A stretch of 13,571 nucleotides of DNA from Betaproteobacteria bacterium (GTDB lineage Bacteria; Pseudomonadota; Gammaproteobacteria; Burkholderiales; SG8-39): positions 1 through 13,571 of the forward strand of contig JAABRB010000059.1 of NCBI GenBank assembly GCA_011391185.1, read 5' to 3'. Under the pieces are notes generated by a model that was not told where the DNA came from, did no database searches, and saw only the letters and a list, made by a program, of their open reading frames with translations. A program made the translations under genes and the position numbers. Position 1 is the first letter of the stretch; each line of letters starts with the position of its first letter. This document shows, piece after piece, positions 1 to 5,654 of this stretch.

Positions 1-123
1 CGCCTGATCCGGCGTCGCACGGGCGGCGCGCGCCAGCCAGTCTCCGATCAGCTCGTCGGTCCACCAGCCTTGCGCGCGGTAATACGCGGCGCGCTCCGGC
101 GGGAAGTCGATGCGGAGGGTCAT
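1..123 (-). CDS. Acyl-CoA synthetase (AMP-forming), N-terminus only
   Basis: The first 41 codons of a minus-strand gene that runs off the left edge. The peptide starts MTLRIDFPPERAAYYRAQGW and continues with W-W-T-D-E-L-I-G-D-W-L-A-R-A-A and a P-D-Q-A end. The pattern R-A-x-Y-Y-x-x-G-x-W-x-D-x-x-x-x-D-x-L-x-x-x-A-x-x-x-P-D is typical of the start of class I adenylate-forming ligases, such as cyclohexanecarboxylate-CoA ligase and dihydroxybenzoate-AMP ligase. These activate a carboxylic acid with ATP and load it onto CoA. The ATG is preceded by a modest AAGGA about 10 nt upstream. The ATP-binding motifs lie outside the window, so the substrate cannot be judged. It is divergent from the dehydrogenase at 336; the roughly 210 bp between them must hold both promoters, but no strong -35/-10 pair stands out. 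Confidence 0.6.
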   Translation of the reverse strand, partial: MTLRIDFPPERAAYYRAQGWWTDELIGDWLARAARATPDQA

Positions 124-321
124 CCGGTGTCGGTCCTTGGAGAACTTGAGCGCAGCGCCCCTCGCGCGCGGTGGCTGCGGATGGGGCGACACTGCGGGGA
201 ATTGTAACCCCGACGCGAAATCGTTGACCATCCGAACAATTCAGGTTTCCTGCGATTGCGCGGCGTGACGCCCCCCGGATCCGCCGCGGATCGGCTACGC
301 TTGTCGTTCAGTTGAACGCAT

Positions 322-326
322 GGAGG
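322..326 (+). promoter_or_regulatory. Ribosome binding site GGAGG for the beta-hydroxyacid dehydrogenase
   Basis: A full GGAGG lies 9 nt before the GTG at 336. It decides the start: the longer frame beginning with TTG at 312 would place this Shine-Dalgarno inside the gene and add eight residues (MNAWRRRI) ahead of the conserved K-L-G-F-L-G-L-G nucleotide-binding start. Confidence 0.8.
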
Positions 327-335
327 CGACGGATA

Positions 336-1220
336 GTGAAGCTCGGCTTTCTTGGATTGGGAATCATGGGCATGCCGATGGTGCTGCGGCTGCTCGCGCA
401 TGGCCATGCCGTGACGGTCTGGAACCGGACGCCAGCGAAGCTTGCGCCTGCCCTCGAGCGCGGTGCCCGCGCCGCAGCCACGCCCGCCGAAGTCGCGGCC
501 GCCGCCGACATCGTGCTCATGAGCCTGCTCGATACGCGCGCGGTCGAGGAAATCGTGTTCGGACCGAGCGGCATCGCGACCGCAGCGGGCGAGGGAAAGG
601 TGCTGGTCGATCACGCGAGCATCCGGCCCGACGCGACGCGCGAGTTCGCGGCTCGCCTGAAGCGCATGAACGGCATGGAGTGGATCGACGCGCCGGTATC
701 GGGGCGCGTCCCCGGTCCGGAAGGCGGGGGTGCGCTCGCCATCATGGCAGGCGGCGACGCGAACACGATCGCGCGCGTGACGCCGGTCCTTGCGGCGTAC
801 GGTACCAATATTACGCACATGGGTCCGAACGGCGCCGGGCAGACCACCAAGCTCTGCAACCAGATCATCGTCGGGACCACCATTGCCATCGTCGCCGAGG
901 CGGTGCGCCTGGCCGAAAGCGCGGGCGTGGATGCCGGTCTTCTTCCGCAGGCACTCGCCGGCGGCCAGGCCGACTCGCGTCCGCTCCAGACGTGGACGCC
1001 ACGCATGGTGAACGGCTGGACCGAGCGGCTCGCCGCCGCCAACCTGTTCGTCAAGGATGTCGGCACGGCGCTCGACGTCGCGCGCGAGAGCGGAACGCCG
1101 CTGCCGGTGTCCGAGCAGGTCCTCGCGCTCTACAGCGAGCTCGACGCGCGCGGCGAAGGTGAACTGGATCCCGCGGCGATCGTCAACCTCTATCCGCGCC
1201 CAAAAGCGCGGCGCACGTAG
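336..1220 (+). CDS. NAD(P)-dependent beta-hydroxyacid dehydrogenase (GarR/GlxR/HIBDH family)
   Basis: A 294-residue enzyme, the normal length for this family of soluble NAD(P)-dependent oxidoreductases. The family includes 2-hydroxy-3-oxopropionate (tartronate semialdehyde) reductase, 3-hydroxyisobutyrate dehydrogenase, succinic semialdehyde/glyoxylate reductase and L-threonate dehydrogenase. The sequence shows the Rossmann motif G7-L-G9-I-M-G12, the substrate-loop motif D118-A-P-V-S-G123, a G-x-x-G-x-G-Q-T-T-K172-L-x-N175 segment carrying the expected catalytic lysine, and the C-terminal K240-D-x-x-x-A-L-D motif. The GTG start is chosen because GGAGG lies 9 nt upstream. The gene converges with the FMN dehydrogenase, with only 6 bp between the stop codons, so there is no room for a terminator. 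Family membership is secure; the exact substrate is not. The nearby PdxA2-like gene makes a four-carbon sugar-acid or glycerate-type substrate plausible. Confidence 0.9.
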   Translation: MKLGFLGLGIMGMPMVLRLLAHGHAVTVWNRTPAKLAPALERGARAAATPAEVAAAADIVLMSLLDTRAVEEIVFGPSGIATAAGEGKVLVDHASIRPDATREFAARLKRMNGMEWIDAPVSGRVPGPEGGGALAIMAGGDANTIARVTPVLAAYGTNITHMGPNGAGQTTKLCNQIIVGTTIAIVAEAVRLAESAGVDAGLLPQALAGGQADSRPLQTWTPRMVNGWTERLAAANLFVKDVGTALDVARESGTPLPVSEQVLALYSELDARGEGELDPAAIVNLYPRPKARRT

Positions 1221-1226
1221 CGTGGC

Positions 1227-2378
1227 TTAATCGCGCTGCATGATTCCGGGATCGAGTTCGCGCACGACCGTCCGGCCGAGCAGCGCCATCGACCGCGTGA
1301 TCTCGGTGGTGAGGATCTCGAGCGCATGGCGGGCGCCTGCCTCACCCGCGGCGGCGACGCCGTAGAGCGTCGCCCGGCCGACCATCGCCGCCGTCGCCCC
1401 GAGCGCACGCGCCTTCATCGCGTGCGAGCCGCGCCGCACCCCGCCGTCGATCAGCACCGCAAGCTTTCCGCCCGCGGCGCGCACGACTTCCGGCAGCGCG
1501 TCGATCGGCGCCACCGTGCAATCGAGCTGCCGACCCCCGTGATTGGAGACGACCACGCCGTCGGCGCCCAGCGCCACGGCCCGCTCCGCGTCCTCGGCCG
1601 TCATCACGCCCTTCAGCAACAGCTTGCGCGGCCACGCGTCACGCAGCCGCTGCAGGGCTTCCCAGTCGAGCGAAGAATCGAACTGCGCCGCCGCCATCGC
1701 GGCAAGCGTCTGCGTGCCGACGTCGGCAACCGGCCAGTCGGCGAGGTTCTCGATCTTCGGCACGCCGTGCGTTGCGATCTGCCAGAGCCATTTCGGATGG
1801 CCCAGCAGACCGACCATATTGGCGAGACGCGGGCGCAGGGGAACGGTGAACCCGTTCCGCGGATCGCGCTCGCGCTTTCCGGCGACCGCCACGTCCCCGG
1901 TGATGACAAGCGCCTCGTAGTCCGCGGCCCGCGCGCGCCCGACGAGCTTCATCGTGTAGTCCCGATCGCGCAGCACGTAGAGCTGGAACCAGAGCCGGCC
2001 GCCGGCCTCGCGCGCGACCCGCTCCAGCGAGGATGTGGAGGGCGTAGCGAGCGTAAAGGGAATGCCGTACGCAGCCGCCGCACGGGCGAGGGCCACCTCG
2101 GCGCGCGGCCAGGCGAGCCCGGCGAGCCCGGTCGGCGAGATGGCGAGCGGAAACCGGATCGGCTGGCCGAACAGATCGACCTCGGTATCGATCTTCGATA
2201 CGTCCGCGAAAACCCGCTGGCGAAACTTCCACCGGTCGTACGCCCCGCGATTGTCGGCGAGCGCGACTTCGTCCTCTGCGCCACCGTCGATGAAGCCGAA
2301 AAGCGGATGGGGAACGTGCCGCCGCGCAAGTCGCCGCAAGTCCTCGATCGAAACGACCCGCGACCAGTCGATGCTCAT
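1227..2378 (-). CDS. FMN-dependent alpha-hydroxy-acid dehydrogenase/oxidase (LldD/MdlB/GOX family)
   Basis: A 383-residue protein of the FMN-dependent (S)-2-hydroxy-acid dehydrogenase family, which oxidises lactate, glycolate or mandelate to the 2-keto acid. Visible landmarks: H-P-L-F-G-F-I-D-G-G-A-E-D-E (25-37), F-Q-L-Y134, the T160-G-D-V segment with K-R-E-R-D-P-R-N-G-F (168-177), FMN-binding K256 in L-L-L-K-G-V, the catalytic S-N-H280-G-G-R283-Q-L-D motif, and the phosphate-binding D-G-G-V-R-R-G (311-317) and V-G-R-A (333-336) stretches. The first active-site tyrosine of glycolate oxidase is replaced by phenylalanine (F29), which may affect substrate carboxylate binding. The ATG overlaps the stop of the PdxA-like gene in ATGA, and a GGGAG lies just upstream, so the pair is probably translationally coupled. 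The electron acceptor and substrate remain open. Confidence 0.9.
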   Translation of the reverse strand: MSIDWSRVVSIEDLRRLARRHVPHPLFGFIDGGAEDEVALADNRGAYDRWKFRQRVFADVSKIDTEVDLFGQPIRFPLAISPTGLAGLAWPRAEVALARAAAAYGIPFTLATPSTSSLERVAREAGGRLWFQLYVLRDRDYTMKLVGRARAADYEALVITGDVAVAGKRERDPRNGFTVPLRPRLANMVGLLGHPKWLWQIATHGVPKIENLADWPVADVGTQTLAAMAAAQFDSSLDWEALQRLRDAWPRKLLLKGVMTAEDAERAVALGADGVVVSNHGGRQLDCTVAPIDALPEVVRAAGGKLAVLIDGGVRRGSHAMKARALGATAAMVGRATLYGVAAAGEAGARHALEILTTEITRSMALLGRTVVRELDPGIMQRD

Positions 2379-3394
2379 GCCCGCTCCCCTTCGCGTGTGG
2401 CTGCGAGCTCGATGGCGATCCGCAGCGACTCCAGCATGCTGCGCTCATCGGCCGTTCCCTTGCCCGCAATGTCGAATGCGGTGCCGTGGTCCACGGAGGT
2501 GCGAATCACGGGCAGTCCCACCGTGACGTTCACCCCGTGTTCGACGCCCATCACTTTCACCGGCCCGTGCCCCTGGTCGTGGTACATCGCGACGACGATA
2601 TCGAAGTCGCCGCGTCCCGCGCGATAGAAGAGCGTGTCCGCGGGCAACGGCCCTTCGACGTTCCAGCCGCGCGCGCGGCTCGCGTCGATGGCGGGCAGGA
2701 GCTTCACTTCCTCCTCGCCGCGACCGAAAAGCCCGCCTTCGCCGGCGTGCGGATTAATTGCGCACACGGCGATGCGCGGGTTCGGAATTCCGGCGCGTGT
2801 CGCAACCGCGTGTGCGCGCTCGATGGTCCTTGCGACGAGGCCCGGCTCGATTTTCGCAATCGCGTCGAGCAGCCCCATATGCGTGGTCACGTGAATGACC
2901 CGCAACCCGCGTGCGACCAGCATCAGGGAAACCTCGGGCGTTTGGGTAAGCTCCGCGAGCAGCTCGGTGTGGCCCGGATAGTGGTGTCCGGCAAGATTCA
3001 GCGCCTCCTTGTTGAGCGGCGCGGTGCAGATGGCGTCCACCTCCCCGGCAACCGCCAGTGCCGTCGCCTTCTCGACGTACCGGTAAGCCGCCTCGCCGGC
3101 TGCTTTCGAAAGCTCGCCGAACGCGAGCCCCTTCGGTATGAGACCGAGATCCAGGCAATCGATGACACCGCCCGCGTACGCGCCCGACGCAGGACGCAGG
3201 ACGCTCGCCACCCTGAGCGCCAGCGCACAGAGCGCGATCGCCTCCTCGAGCCGGCCGGCGTCGCCGATCACGAGCGGGCGGCAGCGCGCATAGACGTCGG
3301 CATGCGCCAGCGCCTTCACGATCACCTCCGGCCCGACGCCGGCGGCGTCGCCCATGGTGATGGCGATGATCGGACGCGGATCGGATGGGCTCAT
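2375..3394 (-). CDS. PdxA-family 4-phosphate dehydrogenase, PdxA2-like
   Basis: A 339-residue NAD-dependent, metal-dependent enzyme of the 4-hydroxythreonine-4-phosphate dehydrogenase family. The three metal-ligand histidines of E. coli PdxA are conserved: H172 in T-T-H-M, H216 in N-P-H-A-G-E-G and H272 in M-Y-H-D-Q-G. The I-T-M-G-D-A-A-G-V-G-P-E start (12-23) and the I-R-T-S-V-D-H-G-T-A end (297-306) are also present. The form Y-H-D-Q-G-H-G-P-V-K and the surrounding catabolic genes fit the PdxA2 branch, which oxidises D-threonate or D-erythronate 4-phosphate to dihydroxyacetone phosphate and CO2, better than vitamin B6 synthesis; that is inference. The ATG at 3394 is chosen; an in-frame GTG at 3409 would add five residues, and neither has a good Shine-Dalgarno. 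The downstream FMN dehydrogenase overlaps by 4 bp. Biosynthetic PdxA remains an alternative. Confidence 0.88.
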   Translation of the reverse strand: MSPSDPRPIIAITMGDAAGVGPEVIVKALAHADVYARCRPLVIGDAGRLEEAIALCALALRVASVLRPASGAYAGGVIDCLDLGLIPKGLAFGELSKAAGEAAYRYVEKATALAVAGEVDAICTAPLNKEALNLAGHHYPGHTELLAELTQTPEVSLMLVARGLRVIHVTTHMGLLDAIAKIEPGLVARTIERAHAVATRAGIPNPRIAVCAINPHAGEGGLFGRGEEEVKLLPAIDASRARGWNVEGPLPADTLFYRAGRGDFDIVVAMYHDQGHGPVKVMGVEHGVNVTVGLPVIRTSVDHGTAFDIAGKGTADERSMLESLRIAIELAATREGERA

Positions 3395-3560
3395 CGGGAT
3401 GCGGGGCACTCGGTCTGCGGGAACATGGAAACGCCGCGCGGCGGCCGGTCCGCCGCCGGGGCAGGGATTATCTCAGGCGGCGCGCGCTCTTGTGCGGGGT
3501 CGGGGCACGGACTTCCGGCAGGCGGCCGCCATCGAAGCGCCGCAGACGGCATTCACGGAT

Positions 3561-3575
3561 AATCCGCATCGGATT
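3561..3575. repeat. Perfect inverted repeat AATCCG-cat-CGGATT just before a start codon
   Basis: Six-base perfect arms with a 3-nt loop end 3 nt before the ATG at 3579. It overlaps a -10-like GATAAT (3558-3563) that has no matching -35. It occupies the place where a Shine-Dalgarno would sit, and none is visible. It may be an operator or a start-occluding hairpin. A GC-rich palindromic stretch (about 3432-3460) also lies in this divergent intergenic region. Confidence 0.45.
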
Positions 3576-3578
3576 CGC

Positions 3579-4184
3579 ATGAGACAGTCCTTTTTCAACC
3601 GCAAGCGCCTGTTGTTCCGGCAGGCTGTTCCGGAGCGCATCAGCGCAGCATGCCTGGCGTTTCTCCACTCCGGACCCTGGAACCGCGATTCGGCGGAGTA
3701 CGCCGCGATCGATCGGGAAGGCTTCGAACCCCGCGCGGTCGGCGAGGCGTTTCTTGCTGACGAACTCGGTTGGGAGGCGCGCCGGCGGCTGGCGATGCCG
3801 GACGATCTCTTCGTTTCGGACACCCTGCTGGTCTACACCTCCTGCCTCGGCCGTCACAACGATGAACCGTGGGAGGGAGAGGTATTCGTCTACTGGATGC
3901 TTGCGAGCGACGGGCTCGGCTTGCAGGTGGGCGGCGAGGTGACGCGGGCTGACCAGCCGGGCGACGTGATCGCATTCGACCCGTTGCGCCGCCATGCAGT
4001 GCTTCCGGACGGTCGGCGTGAGCTGGGCGCCATCCAAACCGGGGACTGGGACCGGATCTGGTGCGGCATCCATTTCGTGATGCCGCGCGGCGAGTTCGAG
4101 CGCTGGACGATGTGCCTCGACGGAGGCGACCCGCTGGCCCGGTTGCGTGCGGAATTCCCGTTGAACCGCGCCGCAGCGCGCTAG
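3579..4184 (+). CDS. Hypothetical protein, possible Fe(II)/2-oxoglutarate oxygenase fold
   Basis: A 201-residue soluble protein that I do not recognise by name. Residues 82-170 read like a small double-stranded beta-helix domain: S88-C-L-G-R-H93-N-D95, then a strand-rich segment, then Q-P-G-D-V-I-A-F-D-P-L-R-R-H139-A-V-L-P-D-G-R-R147. H93-x-D95 and distal H139, with arginines 7-8 residues later, match the layout of the metal triad and the 2-oxoglutarate-binding basic residue in Fe(II)/2OG dioxygenases. The phrase P-G-D-x-x-x-F-D-x-x-x-x-H is typical of the distal strand. The frame stays open upstream to 3354, but that part lies antisense to pdxA, so I start at M-R-Q-S-F-F. There is no clear Shine-Dalgarno. 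It ends in a CTAG shared with the opposing small gene. A cupin-like non-enzymatic protein is the main alternative. Confidence 0.7.
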   Translation: MRQSFFNRKRLLFRQAVPERISAACLAFLHSGPWNRDSAEYAAIDREGFEPRAVGEAFLADELGWEARRRLAMPDDLFVSDTLLVYTSCLGRHNDEPWEGEVFVYWMLASDGLGLQVGGEVTRADQPGDVIAFDPLRRHAVLPDGRRELGAIQTGDWDRIWCGIHFVMPRGEFERWTMCLDGGDPLARLRAEFPLNRAAAR

Positions 4185-4396
4185 CGGTCGTCCTCCTCGC
4201 CCTCGCCCTTTTCGTCGCCCGCGTCCTCTGCGGCAGCCCTCCCCGCGCGCACGCGGGTCTGGAGAAAGCTTTCGAACTCGTCGATGTCGGCGAACTGGTC
4301 GATGAAGTCTTGCAGGACTTCGATGACGGCCGCATCGTCCCAGCCGCACTCCTCGGCGGCATCCTGAACAATCGATTCGAGCGATTTACTCGGCAT
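4181..4396 (-). CDS. Small acidic hypothetical protein (71 aa)
   Basis: A 71-residue protein with a helical N-terminal half (S-L-E-S-I-V-Q-D-A-A-E-E-C-G-W-D-D-A) followed by V-I-E-V-L-Q-D-F-I-D-Q-F-A-D-I-D-E-F-E-S-F-L, and a disordered tail rich in Glu, Asp, Gly and Ala. I do not recognise the family. Coding is supported by the well-formed amphipathic helices and by its neat 3' abutment with the oxygenase-like gene: both stop codons are read from one CTAG palindrome at 4181-4184. The ATG lacks a clear Shine-Dalgarno. Upstream sits the AT-rich repeat block at 4401-4458, which probably carries its promoter or operator. A small regulatory or adaptor protein is possible, but nothing shows a function. 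Confidence 0.62.
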   Translation of the reverse strand: MPSKSLESIVQDAAEECGWDDAAVIEVLQDFIDQFADIDEFESFLQTRVRAGRAAAEDAGDEKGEGEEDDR

Positions 4397-4400
4397 GGAC

Positions 4401-4458
4401 TGCTAGGCTGAATTGACACGAATTCATCTGAATGGATACGAATTCATAAAGGCTAGCA
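4401..4458. promoter_or_regulatory. AT-rich repeat block, probable operator/promoter region
   Basis: Bases 4411-4450 are 30% GC (12 of 40) inside a very GC-rich chromosome. ACGAATTCAT occurs twice, at 4418-4427 and 4438-4447, exactly 20 bp apart, so both copies face nearly the same side of the helix. ATTCA-tc-TGAAT (4422-4433) is a perfect small inverted repeat within it. A perfect -35 hexamer TTGACA lies on plus at 4413-4418, without a convincing -10. The block is flanked by the near-inverted TGCTAGGCT (4401-4409) and AGGCTAGCA (4450-4458). It lies directly upstream of the minus-strand 71-residue gene, whose regulation it most likely serves. The following bases 4459-4530 hold nothing I can identify. 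Confidence 0.55.
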
Positions 4459-4530
4459 TGCGACCTCCGGCCTCGCCACCCGCATGGCGGCCAGCGCCCG
4501 CGGCGACGCGCCCCTTTGCTCACGCATTCG

Positions 4531-4547
4531 CTAGTGTCCCGAATCAG
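4531..4547 (+). repeat. Left terminal inverted repeat (17 bp) of the MITE-like element
   Basis: CTAGTGTCCCGAATCAG, an exact reverse complement of 4731-4747. The first bases are the presumed CTA of the target. Just inside, GAATC-agg-GATTC forms a further small palindrome (4541-4553). Confidence 0.75.
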
Positions 4548-4744
4548 GGATTCGTTGAACAAGTTCTCAGGTGGAACTGCCCTATCCATGATCGACGAGT
4601 ACGCCGAAGGCAAGCGAAAACCGCTCGGTTCGCCGGCAGGCTAGGCGCGCGACGCAGCCCAGACTGGCCGTCTTGGCAAGGAGCGGAACGACGCCTGGCG
4701 GCGAACTGGGCGGTTTTCTTCGGCGAATTTCTGATTCGGGACAC
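4534..4744. mobile_element. MITE-like palindromic element in a CTAG target (IS630-type style)
   Basis: The ends GTGTCCCGAATCAG (4534-4547) and CTGATTCGGGACAC (4731-4744) are perfect 14-bp inverted repeats. They are flanked by TA on both sides and, further out, by C and G, so the whole symmetric unit is 17 bp (CTAGTGTCCCGAATCAG). A second inner inverted pair follows (4616-4641 against 4693-4718, 23 of 26 matching, with C-G-C-C-G-A-A-G extensions on both arms). The element is too small for a transposase and encodes no credible protein. IS630 is known to insert at CTAG and duplicate TA, and this layout fits; assignment to that family is inference. Removing one TA plus the element restores a plain CTAG at the end of the dienelactone hydrolase gene. 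Readthrough RNA would fold into a long hairpin. Confidence 0.7.
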
Positions 4745-4747
4745 TAG
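4731..4747 (-). repeat. Right terminal inverted repeat (17 bp) of the MITE-like element
   Basis: CTGATTCGGGACACTAG, an exact reverse complement of the left end. Its last bases on the minus strand (4746-4744) are the TAG stop codon of the dienelactone hydrolase gene. Confidence 0.75.
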
Positions 4748-5442
4748 GCAATCGCCTTTTTCAGGAATGCGATCGACCGATCGCGAGCGAGCTTCGCCGC
4801 GGCAGCGTTGTAGGAGCCGCGCTCGTCGCAGTGGAAGCCGTGACCCGCGCCCTCGTAGACCAGGATCTCGACGTTGCTGCGCCCCTTGAAAGCGCCGCGA
4901 GTCGCTTCCACGGCGCTGAGCGGGATGTGCTCATCCTTCTCGCCGAAGTGCATGAGGATCGGGCAGACCGCGCGCGGTGCCTGGGCGAGCGAGCCGTCGA
5001 TGCCACCGCCGTAATAGCACACCGCGGCGTCCACGCCGGCGTTCGCCGCGGCGAGAAAGGAGAGCCACCCACCCATGCAGTAGCCGACCGAAGCCACCTT
5101 GCCGGTGCAGTCGCTGCGCGCGCGCAGTGCGCTGACCGTCGTGGCCACGTCCGCGACCGCCTTGGCGATATCGGTCAGGCCTTTCATCGCACGGCCCTTG
5201 GCGATCGATTCCGGATCGTAGCCCACGTCGAACATGGGCTGGATGCGCCAGAAAACATCGGGAGCGAGCACGACGTATCCGGCGGCGGCGTAGCTGTCGG
5301 CCACCGAGCGGATGTGATTGTTCACGCCGAAGACTTCCTGGATGAGAACGATGCCGGGCCCCTTTTTCGTGGACGGGACTGCCAGGTACCCTTTGAAGGC
5401 GCCGCCGTCGGCGGCGGGGATGTCGATGAAGTTGCCAGCCAT
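4744..5442 (-). CDS. Dienelactone hydrolase family protein (carboxymethylenebutenolidase-like)
   Basis: A 232-residue alpha/beta hydrolase, the usual size for dienelactone hydrolases. These open dienelactone to maleylacetate in chlorocatechol breakdown, or act on other esters and lactones in the cytoplasm. The cysteine-type catalytic triad is visible: nucleophile C122 in G-Y-C-M-G-G, D170 in G-E-K-D-E-H-I-P and H201 in G-A-G-H-G-F. E36 in Q-E-V-F-G-V, which positions the cysteine in the family, is also present. The ATG has GGAGA 6 nt upstream. There is no signal peptide. The stop codon TAG lies in the terminal repeat of the MITE-like element, so the protein appears full length but its 3' untranslated region has been replaced by the element. 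No chlorocatechol genes are nearby, so a general hydrolase role is as likely as aromatic degradation. Confidence 0.92.
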   Translation of the reverse strand: MAGNFIDIPAADGGAFKGYLAVPSTKKGPGIVLIQEVFGVNNHIRSVADSYAAAGYVVLAPDVFWRIQPMFDVGYDPESIAKGRAMKGLTDIAKAVADVATTVSALRARSDCTGKVASVGYCMGGWLSFLAAANAGVDAAVCYYGGGIDGSLAQAPRAVCPILMHFGEKDEHIPLSAVEATRGAFKGRSNVEILVYEGAGHGFHCDERGSYNAAAAKLARDRSIAFLKKAIA

Positions 5443-5533
5443 GTCGTGTCTCCGCTCGGGTTGGGATCGTGACGGGTATTTGCACGGCCCGCGCGCGGAT
5501 CGCGCACAGCGGACCCGCAGATGAACCTGTCAC

Positions 5534-5542
5534 ATTATCCCA
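5534..5542 (-). promoter_or_regulatory. Candidate extended -10 promoter for the dienelactone hydrolase
   Basis: Minus strand TGG-GATAAT: five of six -10 matches directly preceded by TGN, the extended -10 form, which can work without a -35. It would give a leader of about 85 nt before the ATG at 5442. No good -35 is seen. Confidence 0.4.
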
Positions 5543-5546
5543 CGCG

Positions 5547-5560
5547 GCCGCGATCGCGGC
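5547..5560. repeat. 14-bp perfect palindrome GCCGCGATCGCGGC
   Basis: A perfect dyad a few bases upstream of the candidate extended -10 element of the hydrolase gene. Its position would suit an operator, but GC-rich palindromes containing GCGATCGC are common in such genomes. The rest of the 5443-5654 interval shows no gene. Confidence 0.35.
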
Positions 5561-5654
5561 GATCCCGGGCGAGAGATCAGCTCTGGGCCACTCGGAGGAC
5601 TACTGCAACCGGCCGTTCAGGACGAACAGTCGGTGACTTCCGGGGCGGCGGGAC

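Noticed and set aside
224..252. TTGACC at 224-229 as -35 for the beta-hydroxyacid dehydrogenase
   Set aside because: No acceptable -10 lies 16-18 bp downstream.
1326..2627. 433-codon plus frame opposite the FMN dehydrogenase
   Set aside because: It crosses the ends of two real minus genes, and its product is Arg/Pro-rich without motifs.
3354..3578. Upstream extension of the oxygenase-like gene
   Set aside because: This part begins inside pdxA in antisense, is Arg/Gly/Ala-rich and carries no plausible start signal.
4588..4644. Short frame starting M-I-D-E-Y-A-E-G inside the MITE-like element
   Set aside because: Only 18 codons, with no Shine-Dalgarno and no match to a known passenger peptide.
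4413..4889. 158-codon plus frame spanning the AT-rich block, the element and the hydrolase 3' end
   Set aside because: It depends on the inserted element for its middle and runs antisense to the hydrolase; composition is Arg/Ser/Pro-rich.
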